DNA of 64,000 nucleotides, taken from the NCBI RefSeq assembly GCF_019059575.1, contig NW_024881696.1:744001-808000 (forward strand), given 5' to 3'. Under the pieces are notes generated by a model. It was not told where the DNA came from. It did not search any database and saw only the letters and a program-made list of their open reading frames with translations. A program made the position numbers and the translations under genes. This DNA comes from Amphibalanus amphitrite. Taxonomy: Eukaryota > Arthropoda > Thecostraca > Balanomorpha > Balanidae. Positions within the stretch are counted from its first letter, which is position 1, and each line of letters starts with the position of its first letter. Positions 50,476 through 61,207 of this stretch are shown piece after piece.

Positions 50476-51758
50476 CAGGGTTGGGCAGATAAATTGGGAT
50501 AAATTTAAACTTCCTCTAAAACGACTATTTTTTGAGTGAAAAAGATAATTTTTGAACATAAATATAGGCTAATGAATACGTTTCCATGTTATGCAGGTTC
50601 CATTGTAATTTTGAGTCGGCTGGTCACAGAACGTGGGCTTAAGCAAGCCACTATCAACTTAGTCCGCGCGCACATGCATGCCAATACTCTAATTATGCTC
50701 CATCAAATGGCTGAAAGTAGTGTGTATCGAACAGACGTAAACGTTGGAGGAAGATATGATATTGACTCATCCTTAAATACATATGGCATTGACACCGGCC
50801 GCTCCCCCGGTTTTCCGGGGGGTCTAAAAGGCAAAATTCAGTTAAATCAGAGGATCCTCGCGAAAACAGTGGCGCGAGCTTACAACGAAGGTAGCCGCGC
50901 CATGAGAAAGCGATATACCAGCACCTCAAACATGTACTCTTATGCATTGATGCATATCAACCTGTCAACATAGATGTTGAAGCAGCTGTGACGTTAAAAA
51001 GATTGTTTCCTCTTGAAGGGCTTGGAGAAGCGAGCAAGCACGTGCAGGTCTTTTTCGACGATGGTATCCCCATAACCGAACATATGAACAACCGCAAACA
51101 CCATGCAACATCGCAACCAGCCCAGATGACGTGATCTTAGTTCCAAAAAGCATGCAGCATACATTGGTGATGACATTCCACTCGGTGACTTCTGACGGTC
51201 ACGTGGGGCCCCCTTGTTTTACGGAATCGGGAGGGGGTTCGCCATTACAGGGTACCTAACCATTACTCCGGCAGTTCGGATCAGCAAGATGGAAGAATGC
51301 AACATCCTGCATGGAGTGATGCTGTTCGAGGAGTCAGCTCCCCGGCATACAGTAAATTAGATACAAAATCTCCTGAAACGGAGGATCCCGCGAACTGTAC
51401 CCAAGGGAAAATGCCCCCTTCCTCATTAAACCCCAGCCTACACAAGTTCTGGTTGTTGGGGCGTTTTTGCGGGTGAGTCTAACGAACGTCCCCTCGTGAC
51501 TGTGGTGAGCCTCAGCAGTGCCAGTTGGCTACAATTACGAGTCATTTCAGACGGGAGATCTCGCCGCGCGTGCGGCCAGTCCAGGCACCGATTAGTACTG
51601 ATGCAGGTGGACCACGGTGACCATATTTGGTGATAAACGTGTAAAATTGGTGTGACAATATGTGATTCAAATTTGGAATGCCTATGTTTACAAATTTCTT
51701 AGCTACGGCGTTCAAAATGAAAATATGTATTTTGTCCCAATTTATCTGCCCAACCCTG
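50476..51758 (+). mobile_element. Degenerate mariner-type transposon
   Basis: Terminal inverted repeats begin CAGGGTTGGGCAGATAAATT and are flanked by TA on both sides, with total length 1283 bp, all typical of Tc1/mariner. Translating the plus strand in shifting frames recovers transposase-like fragments: VFFDDGIPITEHMNN (about 51048), VTSDGHVGPPCF (about 51186) and LFEESAPRHTVN (about 51323), the last matching the family's FQQD.APAHTA region around the second catalytic Asp. A stop follows directly and several frameshifts separate the pieces, so the copy is dead. Its right 122 bp lies within the tandem duplication. Confidence 0.85.
51180..51600 (+). pseudogene. Mariner transposase remnant
   Basis: Fragments of a DDE transposase catalytic domain in at least two frames. 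The position of the second catalytic aspartate reads Glu-Glu instead of Gln-Asp, an in-frame TAG follows eleven residues on, and the C-terminal part (KRRIPRTVPKGKCP) is in the same frame. It is non-functional. Confidence 0.7.
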
Positions 51759-52322
51759 TATACTCGTATTCCCAGCGTAATCCCTGTCCACGGTTGCAAC
51801 GCTATAAAGTAAACAAATAAATGCATCAGTAGGCAATGTACGTGACAGCACTCTTTGTGGAAAGATAATTGATAACGTTTGATCATTTAACAATCGGCAC
51901 AATTGAAAGGTACTTTTTAATGAACTACTTCGAAAAGTTATTGAGTGAGGAATGTTGCCCTGTATGAGTCACTGTCACGCATTAGACGAGTGACTGCATT
52001 GTGGATTGCATTGGTGCAATATGTGGCAGGAATGCAAGGCCGACAATCAATGACACCATTAAATTCCGTTGTCTCTTGAAAGGCCAACCAAAGGCATGAC
52101 AGTCAGCAAAACTTTTTGGTAGTTGTTGCTTTTGTGCAAATACAAAGACCACAGCAGTGCTCAACTGCTCAATGCTCGTTGCCACTTTATATAGGACAAC
52201 AGAGAGCTATCCTAACTTATTAACGAGGAGCATGCATGTCCCCTCATGAATACATAGGGTGTATCATCCTTTAAGAATGAACACTGGATATGGGCGGCAC
52301 AATTGCACATATACCTAACATA
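51637..52322. repeat. 685-bp tandem duplication, unit 1
   Basis: Repeated immediately at 52322-53007 with an offset of 685. I found only two substitutions by eye (52029 G versus 52714 A; 52312 T versus 52997 C). The unit starts inside the mariner and includes its right terminal repeat plus about 560 bp of flank. Confidence 0.95.
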
Positions 52323-53007
52323 CGTGTAAAATTGGTGTGACAATATGTGATTCAAATTTGGAATGCCTATGTTTACAAATTTCTTAGCTACGGCGTTCAA
52401 AATGAAAATATGTATTTTGTCCCAATTTATCTGCCCAACCCTGTATACTCGTATTCCCAGCGTAATCCCTGTCCACGGTTGCAACGCTATAAAGTAAACA
52501 AATAAATGCATCAGTAGGCAATGTACGTGACAGCACTCTTTGTGGAAAGATAATTGATAACGTTTGATCATTTAACAATCGGCACAATTGAAAGGTACTT
52601 TTTAATGAACTACTTCGAAAAGTTATTGAGTGAGGAATGTTGCCCTGTATGAGTCACTGTCACGCATTAGACGAGTGACTGCATTGTGGATTGCATTGGT
52701 GCAATATGTGGCAAGAATGCAAGGCCGACAATCAATGACACCATTAAATTCCGTTGTCTCTTGAAAGGCCAACCAAAGGCATGACAGTCAGCAAAACTTT
52801 TTGGTAGTTGTTGCTTTTGTGCAAATACAAAGACCACAGCAGTGCTCAACTGCTCAATGCTCGTTGCCACTTTATATAGGACAACAGAGAGCTATCCTAA
52901 CTTATTAACGAGGAGCATGCATGTCCCCTCATGAATACATAGGGTGTATCATCCTTTAAGAATGAACACTGGATATGGGCGGCACAATTGCACATACACC
53001 TAACATA
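52323..53007. repeat. 685-bp tandem duplication, unit 2
   Basis: The second copy ends at ...CCTAACATA before unique sequence. It carries an orphan mariner right end at about 52415-52443. It contains no gene. Confidence 0.95.
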
Positions 53008-53225
53008 AAATATAGTGCGTAGGACCGGGATTAATTGTTTGCGCATGTCTGTCTTGCATTGCGCATGCTCATCACTTAGACTGCTGGTCAGAAATACCCA
53101 CGAATCAAGCAGCATCCATCCACAAGACAGCGGATCACCAGTACCACCCCTCACACCGAGTAAAAGCTGTAGTTACCGTAGTATACCGTGACGGGTAACG
53201 CTGCAAATAAATCCTCATTTTTTAA

Positions 53226-54150
53226 CCCGCGAGTTGCTGGGGGTGGGGGGCGTTAAACGCCCCCACTTTTTTCGCCGGGCCATAGCATAAAAACGGGGCA
53301 CCGCAGGCGCGCCAAATTTTGGGTACCTGTAGGGAATTGATTGAAGTTTATTGTGACAAAGTTTCAAAAAAATCGGTCGGAAATTTTTTGAGATATCGAA
53401 GTTTTAGTGACGTCACGATTTCTGAGTTTTCGACCAAAAACGGCATATGTTCAAAAACTCATATAAAATCACAGAATAGACATACAGACATGCCGTAAAC
53501 GCCATTAGACTGCCAATACCATGAACAATCAAATGGCTATCTTCGATTATTGATTATCATTCCGCATTTTCCAAAATCTTGAACTGAATCTTGGCAATTT
53601 CTCGTGACTTCTTCACGACCATGATACACGCATTTCTTAAATTGAACTTTTTTAGCCAAACACGTACACATATGGTAAAATGAATGTCACCATCGTGTTC
53701 TACGCCCCAAATTACCCATAAAACATGTGTCACAGGCTGGGAATATCAGTTTTCATTTTCGGGGATATGTGCCTGCCCGGTTGACCTGACCTTGACCCTG
53801 ACCTATGCTTGACTGACCCCTATATGGAGCTGACACTCTTGCAGGCCTTATATGGTGGATTGTGCACCGTTTTGACAGAGTTTATGACGAGAGGCGCCCA
53901 TTGCGAAGTCCTGAAGTCCATGCTACTGAAAGCCCGATTTCAGGTGTTTGACCTGACCTTGACCTGACCTGTGACCTCAAAATTCAACTTTAAAGTACTC
54001 ATCTGAAGCGTCTCATCGCGTTCTTTCGTTTGCCGCCTCGTGCGTTTCGCTGCGCCTATTGGTTCTCGAGTTATCGGCTGGGGGCGTTTAACGCCCCCCC
54101 CCCCCCCCCCAGCAAACGGTGGGTGGCGAAATACCCCAGCAACTGCCGGG
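53226..54150. mobile_element. TTAA-flanked piggyBac-like MITE, family 3
   Basis: The left end CCCGCGAGTTGCTGGGG and right end CCCAGCAACTGCCGGG are inverted repeats with one indel/mismatch region, flanked by TTAA (53222-53225, 54151-54154). Hairpins GGGGGCGTTAAACGCCCCC (left) and GGGGGCGTTTAACGCCCCC (right) lie inside the ends. TGACCTTGACC-type arrays (complement of AGGTCA) lie at about 53781-53818 and 53947-53979. No coding capacity. Confidence 0.85.
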
Positions 54151-54154
54151 TTAA

Positions 54155-55264
54155 GAAACTGACCGTACAATAAGAAATGTATGTATGTAGAGAAGAGAGC
54201 AAAATAAATACAACTCCGCTTCGAAAAAAAGTTAAGCGCGCTCACCTAACACTCACTCCCTCGACAGTCCATAGTCCACAGTCCACAGTCCTCAGTCCAC
54301 AGTCCAGTCCACAGCCCACAGTCCACAGTACGCATGTCCACACTCCGCAGTCCGCCTCCTCCTTTCCTCCCCCGCACCGACGACTTGTGCCGACCTCTCT
54401 ACGTCCTTGCCTTGGGTAGGTTATCTAACAGGCTGATGGCAAAAGAGGTTAATGCATCTGCTTTACAGTATGCAAATGTTAATATAGCAATATGTAATGA
54501 CGTTGAATTCACGGCCGCAGCTGTTATCAGCTACTGAGCATTCAGTTCCGGAATATCTTGACTTTGTAAAGCGCTCACTCTGGTTGTTTTATGACGACAC
54601 TCACCATTCAGCATCGCAAGGAGATATACCTGATCACCAGTAGGCATTTAAATTTCAATAAAAATGACAGCATTCAATTTATCACCGTTTTAAATCGAGT
54701 TAAAACATGTGAATGGGATTCGGATGACTCGAGGTAGATCGGAACATGCCGACGTAACAATTTGTCCGTGAAGCTGTACCGAGTGCGGCTGGGACTGAAT
54801 ATGTCATTACCTGTTAACATATTATGTAAGAGATAAGAAACGTATGCAAAGTGTCTACAAGGTTGTAGCTCTTCTTAGGACACGTCACATGCTGTTATTA
54901 AGCGACGCGTATTTCAGGAGCGCAATACATGCATTGTGTTCCTGCAGTGAAAGTAATATGTTTTGCTTTTCCACATAGTATCTTCGCTTTATGTCTAGCC
55001 GTCATTAAACAACATCGATCTAAAAACAAATCCTGCATTTTACGAGCAGCACAAAGCAAGCCAAGATCTCTTCATGATTTAGGTATTTTGAATAGCGTCT
55101 ACAAGACGTGATTTTGTCTAATAATTATTCGAGGAATCGCGTATGCATTAATCAGCAGTAGTATCATTCAGGTTCGTTCCATGCGGCGTACTTTCGGCCG
55201 CAATCCAGCCAACTTATTGCTAATGTGAAATGTTTCGTGAACATGTCTCCGGTGGAGCAGTTTT
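54155..55264. other. Unassigned DNA with AGTCCAC minisatellite
   Basis: Units like CAGTCCACAGTC recur over about 54264-54350. The rest is AT-rich with no recognised feature. Confidence 0.5.
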
Positions 55265-55266
55265 CT

Positions 55267-55274
55267 TATAAAAG
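55267..55274 (+). promoter_or_regulatory. TATA box candidate
   Basis: TATAAAAG lies about 290 bp before ATG 55566, followed by GC-rich leader-like sequence (55285-55560). It would place transcription start near 55297-55305. Supported by position only. Confidence 0.45.
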
Positions 55275-55529
55275 AACAGAGCTCCCGGACATCCCCTACG
55301 GGGCACTACCACTCCCCGGGAGTTAATTACATCTTTATTGACATCCGGCTCGTTGGCTGTATTGAACCCAGTCCGGCTGTGCGCGTCTCCCCGAGCGGAC
55401 GCGCCGCCCTAGTGTGGCTCTCCTCCCCGTGAGCCCTCCCCGCGCCTTTCCTGAGTGTGAGTGCGCCTTATTGTGACCGAATGACTGAGACACAGAAGTG
55501 ATCCAACCACCGTCGGTTAGTGAGCGAGA

Positions 55530-58133
55530 GTGAGCGAGTGCCGCTGCTTCATATTACGTGTCACCATGCATCAGGACATCTTACGGTACGTGACGCTCCT
55601 CGCCGTGGTGCGGCTGCTGACCATCGTCGCCTGTCCGGCTCCGAACCCATGGACTAAACATCGCTCCGACAACCACCCGGCTCTGCAACCACCGGATGTT
55701 CAACTCTGCAGAGGCGTCCTGTCTCGTCCGTCGACACGACTAAGGGATGGCGGGGCGCGTGCAGCTGCACCCGGTGACCTTAACTGTGATCTGTTGTCTG
55801 ACTCCCAGTCCAAACGGCGCTTGCTTGAGTTCATCTCTAGCTACTCTTTGAATCAGCCCATCACCACAGCGACTTTTAGATCTGGCTCGTTACTCGACGT
55901 TCTCATGTCAAACCGTGACTTTAAACACTCAGGTACCCGCGTTTGTCATTTTAGCACTCACCGTTTTATTCGTGCCGTTCTTTGTATACCTCGTCCGCGT
56001 TTTAAGCCATCAGTCATTACCTGCCGCTCTTTCAAACGTTTCGACCTACTTGGTTTCGAATCCGCGCTCTTAGCAACCGACTGGTCATCTGTGTTTTCCT
56101 CCACGAATGTGACTGATGCCTGGTCTGCCTTTCTGGAGCGCATGTCACCCATTGTTTCTAGATATGCTCCTGTGAAATCTGTCACTGTGCGAAATCCGTC
56201 AGCACCACCTATATCAGACAACACTCGACAACTCATCATGCAGCGTGCGCAGGCGCTCAGAATGTCAGGTCACGGATCGGAATCTTACCGTTCTGTGAAT
56301 CGTCTCGCTCGAGCCGCTTTTAGAGCTGACAGGCGACAGTACTTCGGCGCTCGCATACTCGAGAGCGGCCGTGCCAGCTGCTGGAAAACTACCAAGGACA
56401 TTATCGGCAGTAAGCGTTCTTCCAGTGCTCAGGTGCTGCCTACAGTGTCACCGAACGATATAAATGAGTTTTTCGTCAACGTCGGCTCGAGCGTCGCGAA
56501 TGAACTGAGAGCGTTAGGTCAGCCACCTTCGCTCCCCACCCGCCTACCGAGGGTGGGTACATGTTCGTTTGCCCTGCACCCTATCAGCCTGAATGCTCTG
56601 CACCGCATCGTGTCAAGCATGCGAAACTCCCCGGCTCGTGGTGCGGACGGCCTTTGTATCCGCATCCTGAAGCTCTCCTTTAACTCCATAGGTCACGTTC
56701 TTTTATTCCTCGTCAACTCCTGCATCACATCCAACGAAATCCCTGCCTCCTGGAAACATTCCCTCGTGTACCCCATTCACAAAACCGGTGATCCTAACAA
56801 TCCTTCAAACTTCCGTCCCATCTCCATCGTCCCAGTCATCGCCAAAATAGTGGAGAGGGCGGTCCAGCGCCAACTCTACTATTACCTATCATCCAACCAT
56901 CTCCTTTCCCCCACCCAGCACGGCTTCCGCCCGCGGCACTCTACGGAGACGGCGCTCACCCTCATCAGTGATCACTTGCTTTCGGCGATCGATTCCGGTA
57001 AAATCTCTCTCCTCTGTTTGATCGACCTCAGTAAATGCTTCGATGTAATTAACCATGGGAAACTTTTGGAAAAACTTCGGACTCTAAATATCGACATCTC
57101 ATGGTTTCAAAATTACTTGCACGGTCACACACAGAGTGTCAGCTTCACTGGCTCTGATGGCAAGGTGAAAACTTCCACTCCACGTCCCATAAATCAAGGA
57201 GTCTTTCAAGGTTCTTCTCTCGGACCGATCCTTTTCTGCGCGTTTGCAAATGACCTGAGTCTTCATGCGGCGGATGCACTCGTCGTGCAATACGCCGATG
57301 ATACTCAGGTCATGGTTTCGGAACCAAAATCTGCTCTTTCAACACTTATCGTTCGCATGGAATCCGCTCTTGCCTCACTTGGAGATTATTTTCTTAGCAA
57401 CGGTTTAAAAGTTAACGTAACCAAGTTTGAACTTCTTACCATTGGCTCACGACAAAATCTGCGCTCACTCCCAAAATTCACTGTCAAGTTTCGCGACACC
57501 TCCCTGACCCCTCGTCCTGAGGCGCGAAACTTGGGAGTTATCTTTGACCAACAACTGACCTGGGACGCTCACGTGTCTGCCGTCTCCCGAAAGTGCTGCG
57601 GTATCCTTGTCAGCCTTTCCCACATACGTCACTACCTCCCGCCTGAAATCCTTCCTCAAATCATCACATCCCTAGTGTTCTCGCACATCCGCTACTGCCT
57701 TGTCGTGTACGGTTCTGGCGCAGCCGGAAACCTGCACCGCCTTCAAAAACTCATCAACTTTGCGGCTCGGATTGTTTCCGGAAAACGTAAATTCGACCAC
57801 GTTTCAAGTGTGCGGGAGGCGCTGGGATGGTTTGACGCTCCTGACCTCTTCCTTTTCCAGACCCTCTGCCTTCTCCACAAAGTCCGCCGCACCAGTAGGC
57901 CGGAGAGTCTTGCCGACCTTTTTACCACAAACCGCGACATTCCCGATCGTTTGCGACACACCAGACAGGACAATCTTTTATCTCTACCAAGAGTCAGAAC
58001 GGAAACCGGGAAGAGGCGTTTCGCGTACCGCGCAGCTCTGGAAATGAACAGACTTCCATACGACTGCGAGAATATGTCAGTCGGGAAGTTTAAGAGACAG
58101 CTGCAGCGGCGGCTCCTCTCTCAGGTCACTTGA
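55530..58133 (+). CDS. Chimeric frame: signal-peptide start fused to LINE reverse transcriptase
   Basis: An 867-codon frame. Residues 13-40 (MHQDILRYVTLLAVVRLL then TIVACPAPNP) look like a secretory signal peptide and start at ATG 55566 with a good CACC context; this part is unlike any LINE. From residue 82 the protein is a non-LTR polyprotein: the C-terminal endonuclease third (GDLNCDLL 82-89, LLDVLMSN 121-128, then STH at 142-144 where the family has SDH), then reverse transcriptase about 411-670 with NFRPISIVPVIAKIVE, LIDLSKCFDVINH, QGVFQGSSLGP and YADD (588-591), and the usual C-terminal region. The endonuclease lacks its N-terminal two thirds, so the insertion is 5'-truncated. The intact RT frame suggests a young copy. 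Clade is probably CR1/L2/Jockey-like. The fusion may be accidental. Confidence 0.85.
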   Translation: MSECRCFILRVTMHQDILRYVTLLAVVRLLTIVACPAPNPWTKHRSDNHPALQPPDVQLCRGVLSRPSTRLRDGGARAAAPGDLNCDLLSDSQSKRRLLEFISSYSLNQPITTATFRSGSLLDVLMSNRDFKHSGTRVCHFSTHRFIRAVLCIPRPRFKPSVITCRSFKRFDLLGFESALLATDWSSVFSSTNVTDAWSAFLERMSPIVSRYAPVKSVTVRNPSAPPISDNTRQLIMQRAQALRMSGHGSESYRSVNRLARAAFRADRRQYFGARILESGRASCWKTTKDIIGSKRSSSAQVLPTVSPNDINEFFVNVGSSVANELRALGQPPSLPTRLPRVGTCSFALHPISLNALHRIVSSMRNSPARGADGLCIRILKLSFNSIGHVLLFLVNSCITSNEIPASWKHSLVYPIHKTGDPNNPSNFRPISIVPVIAKIVERAVQRQLYYYLSSNHLLSPTQHGFRPRHSTETALTLISDHLLSAIDSGKISLLCLIDLSKCFDVINHGKLLEKLRTLNIDISWFQNYLHGHTQSVSFTGSDGKVKTSTPRPINQGVFQGSSLGPILFCAFANDLSLHAADALVVQYADDTQVMVSEPKSALSTLIVRMESALASLGDYFLSNGLKVNVTKFELLTIGSRQNLRSLPKFTVKFRDTSLTPRPEARNLGVIFDQQLTWDAHVSAVSRKCCGILVSLSHIRHYLPPEILPQIITSLVFSHIRYCLVVYGSGAAGNLHRLQKLINFAARIVSGKRKFDHVSSVREALGWFDAPDLFLFQTLCLLHKVRRTSRPESLADLFTTNRDIPDRLRHTRQDNLLSLPRVRTETGKRRFAYRAALEMNRLPYDCENMSVGKFKRQLQRRLLSQVT

Positions 58134-58287
58134 AGCTGATTTTAGTAGGAATAGGCGCGTATGTATGTTTTTTTTTTTGTATGTGTCGCGTTTTACCCTC
58201 GCTTTATGTACCTCATATGACTAAGAACTGTAAAAACCACATCCGTGTGGATAGTTCGTGCCTTTACAAATACAAATACAAATACAA
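55773..58287 (+). mobile_element. 5'-truncated non-LTR retrotransposon (LINE)
   Basis: The unit begins near 55773 inside the endonuclease domain and ends with a short 3' UTR and the tail (TACAAA)n at about 58265-58287, a microsatellite-type 3' end seen in CR1/L2-like LINEs instead of poly(A). No target-site duplication could be identified with confidence. The exact 5' junction is uncertain by tens of bases. Confidence 0.8.
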
Positions 58288-58317
58288 CCCGACGACATAT
58301 TGATTTATATGGTGCTT

Positions 58318-58535
58318 GGTACGGGGACCCGCAGTTGCTGCTGTACAGCGACCCTGAGTAAATTTTCCCAGCACCCTCACAGGAAACGACGATAAGCTGT
58401 CAGAGGGCACGCACAGAAAACCTCAGCTGCTCTTGTACAGGGACTGGCACTCGATATCAATGTTATCGGCTGTTACTGGACAGGACAGACGGTTAGACTT
58501 GGGGTTCGTATACGGCAACTGCGGGTCCCCGTACC
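58318..58535. mobile_element. 218-bp MITE with perfect 21-bp ends
   Basis: GGTACGGGGACCCGCAGTTG plus C is exactly complementary at 58318-58338 and 58515-58535. It sits between the LINE tail and the next element. Non-coding, target duplication not evident. Confidence 0.65.
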
Positions 58536-58558
58536 GTGGTAGTTGTGGCGTTCCATAT

Positions 58559-59737
58559 CCCGCGCCCCGCTGGGGGGGGGGCAGAATCTGCCCCCCTCCC
58601 GTTTTTCGCCAATAACTTCTAAACGCGTTACGCCAGCGACGTCAAACTTTCAGTACCTTATCATACATCAATTTGACACGCTTCCTGAAAATTTGAGCGA
58701 AATCCGTCGGACAATTTTTGAGAAATTGACGTTTTAGTGACGTCATGTTCGCCATTTTCGCCTCAAAAACGGCAAAATTTCAAACGCCGCTAACATCTTC
58801 ATTTTTAAAGGAATCAAGACGTAACAAAAAAGGTTATACGTGATTCTACTTTGTCTATCAAATGGCTATCTCAGTTTTTTGAAAATTTTGGATTTTGGCC
58901 AAAAATTTTCCAAAAAACTGACTTTTTTGGGAAAATATTTATAAAATCCAACATTTTGGGTTTATCGAAAAAACCGGAATATATGTCAAAGAACTGGTCT
59001 ATGTGCACCTACATACCAATTTTTAGAAGAATCGTTTCAAAAATGTGGGAGTTATTCAAAATTTTATGATGTCACGACACACAAATTTTTTGAAAAATAA
59101 TTTTTTTGGAAGTTCTAGACCTCGTACGGAAACAAAAATAGCACCATTCGATTCGCCGTGAAAAACTGCATCGGATAGACAACTTTTTAGGCCTTAACAA
59201 CCAACTTCAAAATTTGACCTCACTTGACCTGACCTTGACCTGACCTCGACCTGAAATTCATCCAGAGGTGGTCCATATCACTTATTGAGTGTGCCTATTG
59301 AATTCCATGAGTAAAATGACCCATAAAACATGTGTCGCACATGCCCTTTTCTATATTTTGTTTTTGGTGACCTGACCTGACCTGACCTGACCTTGACCTT
59401 GACCTTTGAATGACATTGTGTGCAACGAATATTGTCTTGGTAGTCTAAGAACACGTTTTGGGTAATCAGTCTCAGTCCATTCTTCGGCAACTACGGTGCA
59501 AGGCCGATACTGTAGAAACTTGCATTTTGTACCCTTGACCTGACCTTGACCTGACCTCTGACCTACTTAAGCAAAAAAATTTGGGCTCCTAAGATCCGCC
59601 TTGTTGAGAGCTTTCGATTGCCGTTTTCCCCGTCTTTCTACGACCATCGGTTCGGAAGTTAGACAGGGGGGGGGGGCAGAATCTGCCCCCCCCCCCCAGC
59701 AGGGCGCGTATGGCTGAATAGCCCAGCGGGGCGCGGG
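58559..59737. mobile_element. piggyBac-like MITE, family 2 copy B, flanked by ATAT
   Basis: The ends CCCGCGCCCCGCTGGG and complement match those of 20415-21600, but the flanks are ATAT (58555-58558, 59738-59741) instead of TTAA. Hairpins GGGGGCAGAATCTGCCCCC lie inside both ends. TGACCTTGACC-type arrays occur at about 59217-59253, 59369-59407 and 59534-59565. No transposase. Confidence 0.85.
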
Positions 59738-59741
59738 ATAT

Positions 59742-60308
59742 CATTCCGGTTTTTTATCCATCAAGAGGTGTGGTACCTTCATTTTAGAACTGAAAAAGGA
59801 TTTTCACCCACATAGCTCCTAGAATATCAATCCACATCAACAATTGCAATGCAGAAGAAAACGCTAGAAGGAAACAAGCCTCACCCAGATCATAATAACC
59901 ACCTCCTTTGGCCGAGCTCGACCTGACATAGTCATAGCTCAGTGACCTGACCTGGCTCATAAAATGCAAACGTTTCGCGGCATATGTCCGAAAAGTGAGC
60001 ACAAAACTATGATAAATATTCTTGGCATGCTCATGCTTGCTTGCTTGCTGGGTTAGAACGCGCAGCCTTGAGACCCAGGCGTACAACTTCACTGTTCGTC
60101 TTGTTTTTTATCTTGTTCTTGTTTATAGCTTTTAACTTCAGTCTTGTTCTTGTTGATAGCGTTTGACTTTCTTAACTTCCAATGAATATTCGCAAAAAAA
60201 GGTGTCATACTGTGCATCAATCCCAAAGTGCCGGGAAATTTAAATCTCGTAAAAACTTGCCTTCCACTAACTTTAAGGATCTTCATAGAACTCAATGCAT
60301 CCCATATG
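59742..60308. other. Unassigned DNA
   Basis: No gene or repeat recognised between the two elements. Confidence 0.4.
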
Positions 60309-60312
60309 TTAA

Positions 60313-61203
60313 CCCTCGCATGTGTGCGGCGTTTGCCAGCTTCTAATGTGTAGGGGAGGGGGGTCGGTTGGACCCCCCCTTGCCGTTTGGCCCCTGATTG
60401 AGCTAGAGCTTCGCGGAAAAAACGAGCGTGTTGCCCGTGACGAGAGAAAGCCGATGATACCCAATTTTAAGGTCCTAGGTCATTGGTTGACCTTCCAGGT
60501 CAGGTCAATGACCCAAAGTCGGGAAAATCGGGACCTGTTAGAAAGTCGTAAAGTGTGGCTGCTAAGGGTTTTTTTTTCGGGGTGCTGATCACGAATATCG
60601 TGTTAGTTTTGATCACAGATGATGTCTTTAAGCATTTAGACCAAGTCGGGTCAGGTCAGGTCAGGTCAACCAGTAGGCGTCGTGACGGGTATTCGTAGTA
60701 CGTGTCAACCGCCTCTGACAGCTTCGTAACATGTTACGAAGACACCAAAACTACTTCGTAAATGTTCAAATGGTTGCTAAATTCGAATTCAGCTCCAAAA
60801 ACTAGCCTAGAAACATGTACAGCACGAAAAAGTGAACCGAGGTCACCCGAGGTCACCAAAGGTCAATGACCTGACCTGACCTTCAGGTGACCTTGACACC
60901 CACCCTAATGCATGGAAGCAACATCAAATCACATGTTTGAACGTTTGAAACCACGAAAAGCTTGCAAACGCGCGGCTAATGCGAGCCGACATACGCAGAA
61001 TCGCGATTCCGGCCAAACATGGTCTCGGAAAAGAGGTCACAGGTCAAAGGTCATTTGGGTCAGGGTCATGAAATTTTCAGGGTAGGTGTAAAATTGATCA
61101 ATGTGAGGGTACTGAAAGTTTCGTCGCAATCGGCCGCTTTTTACGCGAGTTATTTGCGAAAAACCATGGGGGGTCCATCCGACCCCCCCTACACATGCGA
61201 GGG
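60313..61203. mobile_element. TTAA-flanked piggyBac-like MITE, family 1 copy C
   Basis: The ends CCCTCGCATGTGT and complement have TTAA at 60309-60312 and 61204-61207. Nearly identical to 14847-15728, with the AGGTCAATGACCC site (60502-60514), the perfect palindrome (60860-60872) and the DR1 triple (61034-61053). It abuts the next element, sharing the right TTAA. Confidence 0.88.
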
Positions 61204-61207
61204 TTAA

